Part shown: positions 1-8,915 of the stretch, in pieces | How the letters are laid out: the number at the start of each line of letters is the position of its first letter | Numbering within the stretch: position 1 is the first letter of the stretch | NCBI GenBank assembly: GCA_025964775.1 | Contig: JAOPYE010000040.1 | Span: forward strand, 248,001 to 312,000 | Direction of reading: 5' to 3' | Length of the DNA: 64,000 nucleotides | DNA from: Marmoricola sp. | GTDB taxonomy: Bacteria; Actinomycetota; Actinomycetes; Propionibacteriales; Nocardioidaceae | Program-made: the position numbers and the translations under genes | The notes under the pieces: generated by a model | Databases searched by the model: none | Seen by the model: only the letters and a program-made list of their open reading frames with translations | Told to the model about the DNA's origin: nothing

Positions 1-971
1 CACTCCGCGAGATCGACCAGGTTCGGCGGCGCCTGCAGCCGGACCTTGGGGCCGAGCAGGATGCGGGCCACCGCGATCGCGGCGATGTACTCGTCCAGGG
101 CGAGGTCGTCGGTGTGCCGCATCGCCGTGTCCGGCTTGGCGCGGAAGTTCTGGATGATGACTTCCTGGACGTTGCCGTACTGGCGGGCGATCCGCCGCAG
201 AGCGAGGATCGATTCGGCGCGTTCCTCGAGGGTCTCGCCGATGCCGATGAGCAGTCCGGTGGTGAACGGGATCGAGAGCCGGCCGGCGTCCTCCAGGACC
301 CGCAGCCGTACGTCGGGATCCTTGTCCGGAGAGCCGTAGTGGGCCTCGCCCTTGGTTTCGAAGATCCGGCGGGACGTGGTCTCCAGCATCATCCCCATCG
401 ACGGGGCCACCGGCTTGAGCCGGTTCATCTCCTCCCACGACATCACTCCGGGGTTGAGGTGAGGCAGCAGGCCGGTCTCCTCGAGCACCCGGATCGACAT
501 CGCCCGGACGTAGGCCAGCGTGGAGTCGTAGCCCTGCTCGTCGAGCCACGCCTGCGCCTCGGGCCAACGGTCCTCGGGGCGGTCGCCGAGGGTGAACAGC
601 GCCTCGGTGCAGCCCAGAGCCGCCCCGTCGCGGGCGATCGTCAGGATCTCGTCGGGCGAGAGGAACATCGGTCGCCCGGCCCGCTGCAGCTGGCCCGGGG
701 TCTCCACGAAGGTGCAGTAGTGGCACTTGTCGCGGCACAGCTTGGTGATCGGGATGAACACCTTGGGGGAGTAGGTGATGACTCCCGGGCGGCCGGCGTC
801 CTCCAGCCCCTTGTCGCGGATCCGGGCGGCCACCGCGGTCAACCGCACCAGGTCCTCGCCCCGGGCGTGCAGCAGCGCGGTGGCTTCGTCGTGGTCGAGC
901 GCAGCGCTGCGCTCGGCGCGGGCGAGCGCGCGGCGGACCTGCTGGGGGGTGGCAGAAATTTGCGCGGTCAT
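1..971 (-). CDS. fbiC: FO synthase, CofG-like N-terminal radical SAM part (FbiC), truncated by window edge
   Basis: Reverse-strand translation from ATG at 971: [22 protein letters not shown]...[20 protein letters not shown] (radical SAM CxxxCxxC with CofG-type context)...[28 protein letters not shown]; runs off the window start. Confidence 0.85.
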   Translation of the reverse strand, partial: MTAQISATPQQVRRALARAERSAALDHDEATALLHARGEDLVRLTAVAARIRDKGLEDAGRPGVITYSPKVFIPITKLCRDKCHYCTFVETPGQLQRAGRPMFLSPDEILTIARDGAALGCTEALFTLGDRPEDRWPEAQAWLDEQGYDSTLAYVRAMSIRVLEETGLLPHLNPGVMSWEEMNRLKPVAPSMGMMLETTSRRIFETKGEAHYGSPDKDPDVRLRVLEDAGRLSIPFTTGLLIGIGETLEERAESILALRRIARQYGNVQEVIIQNFRAKPDTAMRHTDDLALDEYIAAIAVARILLGPKVRLQAPPNLVDLAE

Positions 972-1057
972 CGGGGACAGGCTATCGAGCGAGCACAGCA
1001 CACGGTGGCAAGACTCATAGAGTGGTCAACGAGAATGTGGTCACAGTATTCCCACCC

Positions 1058-1096
1058 GGTTTCGAGACGGTTGCTGCGCAACCTCCTCAACCAACG
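1058..1096 (+). repeat. REP-like palindromic repeat, copy A
   Basis: GGTTTCGAGACGGTTGCTGCGCAACCTCCTCAACCAACG; internal stem GGTTGC/GCAACC; matches copy D inside lhr at 38/39 positions. Confidence 0.85.
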
Positions 1097-1103
1097 GGGC
1101 TGG

Positions 1104-2144
1104 TCAGCCGACGATGCCCTTGAGCTCGGCGATCAGGGCGGTAGGGTCGGCGCCGACGGGGGTGACGTTGAGGCTGGTCACGCCGGTCTCCTCGAACGCC
1201 GCGACGCGCTCCTTGATGTACGACGCGGGGCCGACGAAGTTGGCCGCTTCGAGCCACTCGGTCGGAACCACGGCCTCGGCCTCCTTCTTCTTGCCCGACA
1301 GGTAGAGCTCCTGGATCTCGGCCGCTTCCTTCTCGTACCCGTAGGCGCAGGCGAGGTCGTTGTAGAAGTTCTTGCCCTTGGCGCCCATGCCGCCGATGTA
1401 GAGCGCGAAGATCGGGCGGGCGAAGTCGAGCAGCGCCTTCGTCTCGGGGCCTTCGCCGATCGCGAGCATGCCGCCGGCGACGATGTTGAGGCCACCCAGG
1501 GACGGGTCCCGCTTGGCCGTCCCGGCCGCGATCGGGTCACCCATGACCTGGTCGATCTTCTCGGGGAAGTACAGGTGCGGCAACAGGCCGTCGGCGATCT
1601 CGGCAGCCAGTTCGACGTTCTTCGGGCCGAGGGCGGCGATGTAGATCGGGACCTCGGAGCGTTCCGGCCGGGTGAGCAGCTTCAGCGGCTTGCCGAGGCC
1701 GGTCACCGCACCCTGCTCCTTGGTCAGCGGGAGCTGGAACTCACCATCGGCGGTGAGCGGCTCGCGGCGCATGCCGGCACGGATGATCTCGACGATCTCG
1801 CGGGTACGTGCGATCGGCTTCGCGTACGGCACCCCGTGAAAGCCTTCGATGACCTGCGGGCCGGATGCGCCGAGGCCGAGGATCGCGCGACCGCCCGAGA
1901 CGTTGTCCAGGCCGGCCGCGGTCTGCAGCAGCGCGCCCGGGGTCCGCGAGTAGATGTTCAGGATGGCGGAGCCGATCTCGACGGTCTCCGTCTTCGCAGC
2001 CAGGTAGCCCATCAGCGTCGGGGAATCGAAGCCGTACGCCTCGGCGACCCAGACGGTGTCCAGGCCGGCCTTCTCCCAGGAGGTGATCTGGTCGGCCGCG
2101 TTGCGCGGGTTGCCGTCGTACATGAGCATGGTCGAGATCTTCAT
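1104..2144 (-). CDS. LLM class F420-dependent oxidoreductase
   Basis: MKISTMLMYDGNPRNAADQITSWEKAGLDTVWVAEAYGFDSPTLMGYLAAKT...; LLM/F420 family pattern; adjacent to fbiC. Confidence 0.85.
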   Translation of the reverse strand: MKISTMLMYDGNPRNAADQITSWEKAGLDTVWVAEAYGFDSPTLMGYLAAKTETVEIGSAILNIYSRTPGALLQTAAGLDNVSGGRAILGLGASGPQVIEGFHGVPYAKPIARTREIVEIIRAGMRREPLTADGEFQLPLTKEQGAVTGLGKPLKLLTRPERSEVPIYIAALGPKNVELAAEIADGLLPHLYFPEKIDQVMGDPIAAGTAKRDPSLGGLNIVAGGMLAIGEGPETKALLDFARPIFALYIGGMGAKGKNFYNDLACAYGYEKEAAEIQELYLSGKKKEAEAVVPTEWLEAANFVGPASYIKERVAAFEETGVTSLNVTPVGADPTALIAELKGIVG

Positions 2145-2149
2145 GACGA

Positions 2150-2166
2150 TGACAGTAATGCTGTCA
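2150..2166. promoter_or_regulatory. Operator-like inverted repeat TGACAG-taatg-CTGTCA
   Basis: Perfect 6-bp arms, 5-nt spacer, 6 bp upstream of the LLM start codon; near-identical site at 13639-13655. Confidence 0.6.
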
Positions 2167-2239
2167 CGGTCAGGAAGCCAGTGGCCCGGGGTGTGACGTA
2201 TTCCTGGTGCATCGACCAGAACGTCGTCTGGCGTGGTGC

Positions 2240-2308
2240 ATGGCAAGGCGGAGGAGGGAAGGCGGCCTTTGAGCGGAGCGGGCCGTCGACCGACGACAAC
2301 GCGGCCAG
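2240..2308 (+). repeat. Dispersed repeat, about 69 bp, copy 1
   Basis: ATGGCAAGGCGGAGGAGGGAAGGCGGCCTTTGAGCGGAGCGGGCCGTCGACCGACGACAACGCGGCCAG; matches the reverse complement of 40741-40808 with few mismatches. Confidence 0.8.
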
Positions 2309-2326
2309 GTGCCGCGTCAGGCGGCG

Positions 2327-4075
2327 TTATGAGTGCCAGGACGCCCAGAGGTCGGCGTACGAGCCGCCGGACTCGACGAGTTCGTCGTGGGACCCGAACT
2401 CGCTGATCCGCCCGTCCTCGACCACGGCGACCCGGTCCGCATCGTGCGCCGAGAACAGCCGGTGCGCGATCGCGATGACCGTCCGCCCCTCCAGTACGGC
2501 GGCCAGCGACCGCTCGAGGTGCCGGGCTGCCCGGGGATCGATGAGCGAGGTCGCCTCGTCCAGGACCAGCGTGTGCGGGTCGGCCAGCACCAGACGTGCC
2601 AGCGCCACCTGCTGCGCCTGCGCCGGCGTGAGCTCGATGCCGCCCGATCCGACCACCGTCATCAGTCCTGCCGGCAGCGCCCGGACCCAGTCACCCGCGT
2701 CCACGGAATCGAGCGCGTCGTACAGCTGTTCATCGGTGCCGTGCGCGTCGATGGCCAGTGCGAGGTTGTCGCGCAGCGAGCCCACGAACATGTGGTGCTC
2801 CTGGGTGACCAGGGCGACGTGGCCCCGGAGGTCGCCGAGCGGCAGCTCGGTGAGCCCGACGGTGCCCACCGTCACCGAGCCCGTCCGCGGTGGGTGGATG
2901 CCGGCCAGGAGCCGTCCGAGGGTCGACTTCCCGGCACCGGACGGACCGACCATCGCGATCCGTTCGCCGATGCCGACCGAGAGGTCCACGCCGTGCAGGA
3001 CGTCGCGACCCTCGACGTAGCTGAACCGCACGTCGCTCGCTTGGATCTTCTCGTCAACCGGTACCCGGCCGGTGGCGACCCGGTCCTCGGGGACCTGGGC
3101 GACTCCGAGCAGACGGGCGAGCGAGGCGCCGCCGACCTGGAGCTCGTCGAGGATCGAGATCATCCGGTCGACCGGGTCGATCAGGGCCTGGACGTAGAGC
3201 GTCGCGGCGGTGACCTCGCCGAGGTTGGCGTGACCGTGCAGGTACATCCAGCCGCCGAGCAGCAGCGTCGCGACGGTCGGGATCAGGTACGCGGTCTCGA
3301 CGCTGGGGAAGAACAGGGTGCGCAGCGAGAGGGTGTAGCGCTCGGCCCGGTAGGACTCGGCGATGTCCGCGTCGATCCGGGCGATCCGCTCGTCCTGCAG
3401 GCCGAGGGCCTCGACGGTGCGGGCACCCTCGACGGTCTCGGTCAGCGAGGAGTTGATGACCGAGTAGGTCTCGCCCTCCCACAGGTAGCCGTCCTTGGCA
3501 CGGGCCAGGTACCAGCGCAGCGCGATGACGAGCGGCGGCACCCCGAGCAGGCACGGCAGCAGCACCCACCAGCCGACCAGGACGGCGGCGATCAGGGTCA
3601 CGATGGCGGTGACGACCGCGATCAGCCACTCCGGGATCGCCCAGCGCATCGAGTAACCGAGCTGCTCGACGTCGCGCGAGGTCCGGGTGAGCAGGTCGCC
3701 GCTGCCGGCGCTCTCGACCACGCCGATCGGCAGGTCCAGGGCGTTGTCGACGAAGTCCTCACGTAGCTCGGCCAGGACCTGCTCGCCGAGGACCTGCGAG
3801 CGCAGCCGGGCGAACCGGGTGAGCGCGGTCTGGGCGGCCAGGAACCCCGCCAGGACCAGGGCGACCCGGTCGACGTGTCCGACCGTGGTCCCGTCGTGGA
3901 CGGCCTGGACCAGCTCGCCGAGCAGGCGCGGCGCCGCCAGGCCGGCCACCGCCGCGAGCACGTGCAGGGCCAGGGCGGTCAGGACCGGCCGCGGGTGCCG
4001 GCGGAGCAGGTCACGCAGGTAGCGGCGTACGGCGGCCTGGTCGGCGACCGGCAGCGCATCGGTGGTCGCTCTCAT
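2327..4075 (-). CDS. ABC exporter half-transporter (TMD-NBD) with canonical Walker A/B and degenerate signature
   Basis: GPSGAGKST Walker A, TLVLDEATS Walker B, AHRL H-loop, but signature is LTPAQAQQ; TM domain at N-terminus; overlaps upstream partner. Confidence 0.9.
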   Translation of the reverse strand: MRATTDALPVADQAAVRRYLRDLLRRHPRPVLTALALHVLAAVAGLAAPRLLGELVQAVHDGTTVGHVDRVALVLAGFLAAQTALTRFARLRSQVLGEQVLAELREDFVDNALDLPIGVVESAGSGDLLTRTSRDVEQLGYSMRWAIPEWLIAVVTAIVTLIAAVLVGWWVLLPCLLGVPPLVIALRWYLARAKDGYLWEGETYSVINSSLTETVEGARTVEALGLQDERIARIDADIAESYRAERYTLSLRTLFFPSVETAYLIPTVATLLLGGWMYLHGHANLGEVTAATLYVQALIDPVDRMISILDELQVGGASLARLLGVAQVPEDRVATGRVPVDEKIQASDVRFSYVEGRDVLHGVDLSVGIGERIAMVGPSGAGKSTLGRLLAGIHPPRTGSVTVGTVGLTELPLGDLRGHVALVTQEHHMFVGSLRDNLALAIDAHGTDEQLYDALDSVDAGDWVRALPAGLMTVVGSGGIELTPAQAQQVALARLVLADPHTLVLDEATSLIDPRAARHLERSLAAVLEGRTVIAIAHRLFSAHDADRVAVVEDGRISEFGSHDELVESGGSYADLWASWHS

Positions 4076-5799
4076 CGGGCCACCTCCTCGACCTCGTCGC
4101 GCGTGACCACGGCGCGGTAGCGGGGACACGTGGTCAGCAGGTCGCTGTGCGTCCCGCGGGCCAGGATCACGCCGTCCTCCAGGAACGCGACGACGTCGGC
4201 GCGCGCGAGCATCAACGGGCTCGAGGTGGTGATCACGGTCGTGCGCCCGCGCCGGAGCTCGACGAGCCGGTCCGCGATCCGGGCCTCGGTGTGGGCATCG
4301 ACGGCCGAGGTCGGCTCGACCAGCAGCAGGATCTCCGGATCCAGGGTGAGAGCCCGTGCCAGCACCAGGCGCTGGCGCTGGCCACCGGAGAAGGATCGCC
4401 CCTTCTCGGCGACCTCGCTGTCCAGGCCCGCGGGAAGTGCGGCCAGGACATCGGCGGCAGCGGCCGTGTGCAAGGCCTTCGTCAAGACCTCGCTGATGTC
4501 GGCCTGGCCGCGACGGGCTCCGGCGAGCTGGTCGGCCAGCCGCCCGGCGAACAACAGCGATCCGGTGTCCGAGACGACGATGCGCTCGCGGACCAGTGCC
4601 CTCGGCAGCTCCGAGAGGCGTACGGCGCCCCAGAGCACGTCACCCTCGGCGAAACGGCCGAGCCGGTCGACGACCAGCGCAGCGTCTGCGGGAGGCTCCG
4701 AGACCACGGCGGTGAGCAGCCCGGGCTCCACGACCAGCTCGCTCGCGAGGTCGATCAGGTGGCTGCCGACCGGCGGCGCCGCGGCGGCCGTGCCCGGGTC
4801 GTCGATCTCGGGCTCGAGGGCGAGGACCCGCACGATGCGCTGCGCCGAGACGTAGGCCCGGATCCACTTGTTGGCAGCCTCGGTCGCGGTCCGCAGCGGC
4901 ATCACCAGGAACGCGGCGTACCCGTAGAAGGCCACCAGTTCGCCCGGCGAGATGGTGCCCTGGGCCGCGAACCGGGCGCCCAACCAGACCACGATGACGA
5001 CGAAGAGGCCGGGCAGGAAGACCTGGAGTGCGTCCAGCACCGACTGGAGCTTCGCGACGCTCACGCCGGCCATCCGGACCTTCTGCGACTCGGTCCGGTA
5101 GCGCTCGCTGAACACCCGCTCGCCGCCGATCCCGCGCAGGACCCGCAGACCGCCGACGATGTCGGTGGCGATGTTGGCGAGGCGTCCCATCATCTCGCGC
5201 TGCGCGAGGTTGCGGCGCTGCAGCGGGCTCAGCAGCGGACCGAGCAGCAGCAGCAGGAGCGGGACGCCGAGGAGCACCACCAGGCCGAGCGTGACCGACG
5301 TCTGCAGCAGGATCACGGCGACCACGACGAAGGAGACCAGCGCGCCCATCGCCCTCGCCAGGACGTCCATGGCGTTGCCGATGTGCGACAGGTCGTTGGT
5401 CCCGATCGCGACGACCTCGCCGGTGGCGACCCGCTTCGACAGGGTGGCGCCCAGGTGGGTGGCCTGCCGGGCGACGAGCTGGACCACCCGGTACGCCGCC
5501 GTGAGCCAGTTGGTCACGGCGTACCGGTGGCGCACGATCCCGCTGGCCGCCTGGACGACGCCGACCGCGAACAGGATGCCGGCCCACTTCCACAGCTCTC
5601 GCGGGTCGCGCGCTGTGACCCCGGAGTCGATCGCCTTGCCGATGACTGCCGGTACGACGGCCGAGCAGGTCATCCAGATGACGCCGAAGACCATGCCGAG
5701 CGCGATCGTGTGCCACTGCCCCCGGATGATCCACCTCAGGAAGGCCCATCCGTTGCGTGCATCCGCGACACCAGGATGGTCGAGCGGAAGCTTGCGCAC
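4072..5799 (-). CDS. ABC exporter half-transporter (TMD-NBD) with degenerate Walker A/B and intact signature
   Basis: SFSGGQRQRLVLARAL signature intact; Walker A position reads SEPPADAALVV, Walker B ILLLVEPTSAVD, H-loop TTSSPL. Confidence 0.88.
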   Translation of the reverse strand: MRKLPLDHPGVADARNGWAFLRWIIRGQWHTIALGMVFGVIWMTCSAVVPAVIGKAIDSGVTARDPRELWKWAGILFAVGVVQAASGIVRHRYAVTNWLTAAYRVVQLVARQATHLGATLSKRVATGEVVAIGTNDLSHIGNAMDVLARAMGALVSFVVVAVILLQTSVTLGLVVLLGVPLLLLLLGPLLSPLQRRNLAQREMMGRLANIATDIVGGLRVLRGIGGERVFSERYRTESQKVRMAGVSVAKLQSVLDALQVFLPGLFVVIVVWLGARFAAQGTISPGELVAFYGYAAFLVMPLRTATEAANKWIRAYVSAQRIVRVLALEPEIDDPGTAAAAPPVGSHLIDLASELVVEPGLLTAVVSEPPADAALVVDRLGRFAEGDVLWGAVRLSELPRALVRERIVVSDTGSLLFAGRLADQLAGARRGQADISEVLTKALHTAAAADVLAALPAGLDSEVAEKGRSFSGGQRQRLVLARALTLDPEILLLVEPTSAVDAHTEARIADRLVELRRGRTTVITTSSPLMLARADVVAFLEDGVILARGTHSDLLTTCPRYRAVVTRDEVEEVAR

Positions 5800-5887
5800 C
5801 GGACCACGTTACGAAACCGGGCCGTTCCGGGCGAATGGTTTTCGCGCCGCAGGTCCGCCAGGGCGTCGATCCTGCGGTGATCGACCC

Positions 5888-6448
5888 TCAGGTCGCGAGG
5901 TCTTCGGTGACCTCGGCACCTGGCAGGTCGCCCAGCAGCCGTCCGGGCAGGATCAGCTTCGAGCCCCGGATGCCGCTGCCGATCAGCACGAGCGGCGTCG
6001 CCGGCACCCGGGCATCGACGAGCAGGCGCCAGGCCGCCGGTACGCCGACCGGGGTGATGCCGCCGTACGCCATCGCGCTCTCGGCGACGGCACGGTCGCG
6101 GTCGAGGAACGAGCACTTGCGCACATCCAGGATCCGCTTCACCCGGTTGTTCACGTCAGCCCTGGTGTCCCCGCGGACCACGCACGCCGCGATGCGCTCG
6201 GCGCCGTCGCGCTTGCCCATCACGACCACGCAGTTCGCGCCGGCGTCGAGCGGGACGCCGTAGACGTCGACCGTGGCAGCGGTCTCCGAGTTGGCCGGGT
6301 CGATCTCGACCACGCCGACCTCGGCGGCGTCGGCCCAGGACGACAGCAGGGCTGCCACTGGTGGGGCCACCAGGTCGAGCCGTTCCAGGGCGGGGGTGGT
6401 GGTCAACGAACCGAGGGTGTGGACACCGGGCGCAGTGCTGGGGGACAT
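5888..6448 (-). CDS. YbaK/EbsC-family (aminoacyl-tRNA deacylase-like) protein
   Basis: MSPSTAPGVHTLGSLTTTPALERLDLVAPPV...NCVVVMGKRDGAERIAACVVRGDTRADVNNRVKRIL...AYGGITPVGVP. Confidence 0.8.
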   Translation of the reverse strand: MSPSTAPGVHTLGSLTTTPALERLDLVAPPVAALLSSWADAAEVGVVEIDPANSETAATVDVYGVPLDAGANCVVVMGKRDGAERIAACVVRGDTRADVNNRVKRILDVRKCSFLDRDRAVAESAMAYGGITPVGVPAAWRLLVDARVPATPLVLIGSGIRGSKLILPGRLLGDLPGAEVTEDLAT

Positions 6449-6519
6449 GCCATGCACCGTAAAGGGCTCGTTGGGGTGTTCGACACCCGCTGTCCATCCG
6501 TGCTGGCGAGGCTGGCGTC

Positions 6520-7488
6520 ATGGCCCGCCGCTCAGCCCGGAATGCCCACCGTCCGCAGGTGATCGCGCACCGCGGCGCGAGCGGCCACCGGCCCGAGCAC
6601 ACGCTCGCGGCGTACGAGCTGGGGTGGCGCCTGGGCGCGGACTCGGTCGAGCTCGACGTCCTCGCGACCAGCGACGGCGTGGTGGTCTGCCTGCACGACC
6701 TCGAACTCTCCGCGACCACCGACGTGGCGGCGCACCCGGAGTTCGCGCACCTGCGCACCACCCTCGAGGTCGACGGCAAGGTGCAGACCGGCTGGTTCGT
6801 CCACGACTTCACCCTGGCCGAGCTCAAGCAGCTCACCGTGAAGGAGCGCTGGCCGAAGAAGCGCTCCGGGAGTGCGTCGTACGACGGCCGCTTCGCCGTC
6901 CCGACGCTGGCCGAGGTGATCGACCTGCGCGACAACGAGGCCGCCCGTGCTGGTCGGCGGCTCGGGTTGCACATCGAGCTGAAGTCCCCGGCCCACCTGC
7001 GCAGGCAGGACCTGTGGTTGCCCGAGCTGGTCGGTGACCTGGTCGATGATCTGGACGTGCCCGACCTGTCGTGGCTCAGCTTCGACGCAGCTGCGCTGAT
7101 CGACCTGCGCGCCAACCGCTCGATCAGGTTGCTCGACTCGACACCGTCGTCGCGCGACCTGTCCCGCATCGCCGGCTACGCCAGCGCGATCGGGGTGGCA
7201 CGCAAGGTGGTCCTGCCGCGCGACGCCGCCGGCAGGATCGGGGAGGAGTCACCGATCGTGGCGAAGGCCCACCGGCGCGGGCTCGACGTCCTGGTCTGGA
7301 CCCACCGCGTCGAGAACCAGCACCTGCCGACGAACCTGCAGATCGGTGACCGTCCGCACGCGCACGGCGACGGCGTCGGCGAAGCAGCCCGGCTGTTCCA
7401 GGCCGGGATCGACGGCCTGATCAGCGACTTCCCCGAGATCGCGAACGCCGGACTCGCCAGGTTGTCGAGCCTGCCGCTCGCCCGCTAG
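6520..7488 (+). CDS. Glycerophosphodiester phosphodiesterase family protein
   Basis: QVIAHRGASGHRPEHTLAAYELGWRLGADSVELDVLATSDGVVVCLHDLEL: GDPD catalytic motifs. Confidence 0.92.
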   Translation: MARRSARNAHRPQVIAHRGASGHRPEHTLAAYELGWRLGADSVELDVLATSDGVVVCLHDLELSATTDVAAHPEFAHLRTTLEVDGKVQTGWFVHDFTLAELKQLTVKERWPKKRSGSASYDGRFAVPTLAEVIDLRDNEAARAGRRLGLHIELKSPAHLRRQDLWLPELVGDLVDDLDVPDLSWLSFDAAALIDLRANRSIRLLDSTPSSRDLSRIAGYASAIGVARKVVLPRDAAGRIGEESPIVAKAHRRGLDVLVWTHRVENQHLPTNLQIGDRPHAHGDGVGEAARLFQAGIDGLISDFPEIANAGLARLSSLPLAR

Positions 7489-8024
7489 CTCTTGCTGCGG
7501 CCGGTCAGCCCTCCGACAACGCCGCCGCTGATGCCCTTGACCAGCTTGGCGCCGGGGACGGCACCGAGCTGGCTGACGGTGGCGTTGACCAGCGCCTCGA
7601 CCCGCTGGACGGCGTCGCGTGCGATCCGGATGTCCTCCTGGGTCTCCGGGAGTCCCTCGATGACCGGGAGCAGCTTCTTCATGCTCTGTGCGGTCTTGTC
7701 GACCGACGGGATCAACCGGGCCAGCTGGGTCGCTGCCTGATCGAGCCGCGTGCTGACCAGGGCGACCTGGTTGACGGTGGTCTCGGTGATCCGCATCAGC
7801 ACCCGGACGTCGTCGAGCAGCCCGGCATCGACGGCAGTGGCCAGGGCGATCACCAGCGGTCGGGCATCCTGCATGAAGCCGATGGACTCGTCGAGGAACG
7901 TCTCGGCCTTCCCGGTCATCCGGATCGTGTAGCCGAGGCCGTCGGTTCCCAGCGTCACCAGGGCTCCGGCGAACGTCACCATCGCGTGGGTGAGCGGGGG
8001 CTGGTGGTCCCAGTCGTCGGCCAT
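7485..8024 (-). CDS. Hypothetical protein (helical, 180 aa)
   Basis: ORF MADDWDHQPPLTHAMVTFAGALVTLGTDGLGYTIRMTGKAETFLDESIGFM...; good coding frame, no family named. Confidence 0.65.
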   Translation of the reverse strand: MADDWDHQPPLTHAMVTFAGALVTLGTDGLGYTIRMTGKAETFLDESIGFMQDARPLVIALATAVDAGLLDDVRVLMRITETTVNQVALVSTRLDQAATQLARLIPSVDKTAQSMKKLLPVIEGLPETQEDIRIARDAVQRVEALVNATVSQLGAVPGAKLVKGISGGVVGGLTGRSKS

Positions 8025-8047
8025 GAGCCCACGGTAGTGCCGCACGC

Positions 8048-8086
8048 GGTTTCGAGACAGGCCGTGCCGGCCTTCCTCAACCACCG
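8048..8086 (+). repeat. REP-like palindromic repeat, copy B
   Basis: GGTTTCGAGACAGGCCGTGCCGGCCTTCCTCAACCACCG; stem AGGCC/GGCCT. Confidence 0.8.
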
Positions 8087-8093
8087 GACGGGG

Positions 8094-8915
8094 TCACACG
8101 AGCCGCCAGCCACGGCGCATCCGGAACCGCACCTCAGCCAGCTGAAGCGCGATCGGCAGGTTGCGCACCCAGCGCGGCGTCAGCCTTGTGACGAACCTGA
8201 TCCGCGCGATCCAGCGGTCGAATCGACGCTGGTCGCGATCGCTCCAGTCGAGCCGCATCGCGCTTCGGATCTCGGGCGGCAGCAGACCGACGGTGAAGAA
8301 GCGGTTCACCGGTGCGTTGCCCCATCGCAGCGGCCGCGGGAGCATCTCCAGGTCCACGACCTTGAGCAGGTGCTCGCGCACGGGCTCGTCATAGCTGACC
8401 CGGCCCAGACCCACCCGCCAGTACGCCTCGAAGGCGCCGCGATCGGGTGGCCAGGACTCGCGCGGGACCTGCAGCGAGGTGCCCAGTCGGTGGCAGTACT
8501 CGTAGAGGCTGTCTGCGGTGGCCTCGTCCATCGGTCCGAGGAAGAGTGTCCGGGCGTCGCGGAAGCCGACGTACAGGCAGGCGGCGACCCAGAGCTGCAG
8601 CTCGGGATCGAACGCGTTGTACGGCACCGGGCTGTCCGGGCCGGAGTGCACCGGGACGTGGGACCGGTTGACGGCCTGGCGGTAGCGGGCGCGGTCGTCC
8701 TCGGTGCCGAAGAGCGCCACGACCAGGTAGCTGATGGTGGTGCGCAACCGCTTCCACGGATGGAGCAGGACGTTGCCGCTGTCGACCGTGCTCTCCACCA
8801 CGCCGTACCCGACACCGGGGTTGCCCAGTTGCATGATCACGTTCGCGCCCGCGCCGAGCATTCCCGCCGCGCCGGCCATCTGGTCGGCGATGTCGAACTC
8901 GCGCCGGGGACTCAT
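8094..8915 (-). CDS. MpaB-family (DUF2236) oxygenase-like protein
   Basis: MSPRREFDIADQMAGAAGMLGAGANVIMQLGNPGVGYGVVESTVDSGNVLLHPWKRLRTTISYLVVALFGTEDDR... Confidence 0.75.
   Translation of the reverse strand: MSPRREFDIADQMAGAAGMLGAGANVIMQLGNPGVGYGVVESTVDSGNVLLHPWKRLRTTISYLVVALFGTEDDRARYRQAVNRSHVPVHSGPDSPVPYNAFDPELQLWVAACLYVGFRDARTLFLGPMDEATADSLYEYCHRLGTSLQVPRESWPPDRGAFEAYWRVGLGRVSYDEPVREHLLKVVDLEMLPRPLRWGNAPVNRFFTVGLLPPEIRSAMRLDWSDRDQRRFDRWIARIRFVTRLTPRWVRNLPIALQLAEVRFRMRRGWRLV

Noticed and set aside
114-3020. 968-aa plus-strand ORF over fbiC/LLM/ABC genes
   Set aside because: Antisense to well-supported genes; long open frames on the opposite strand are expected at this GC content and codon bias, and the product is low-complexity H/R/G/V-rich
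4147-5880. 577-aa plus-strand ORF
   Set aside because: Antisense shadow of the ABC exporter gene 4072-5799
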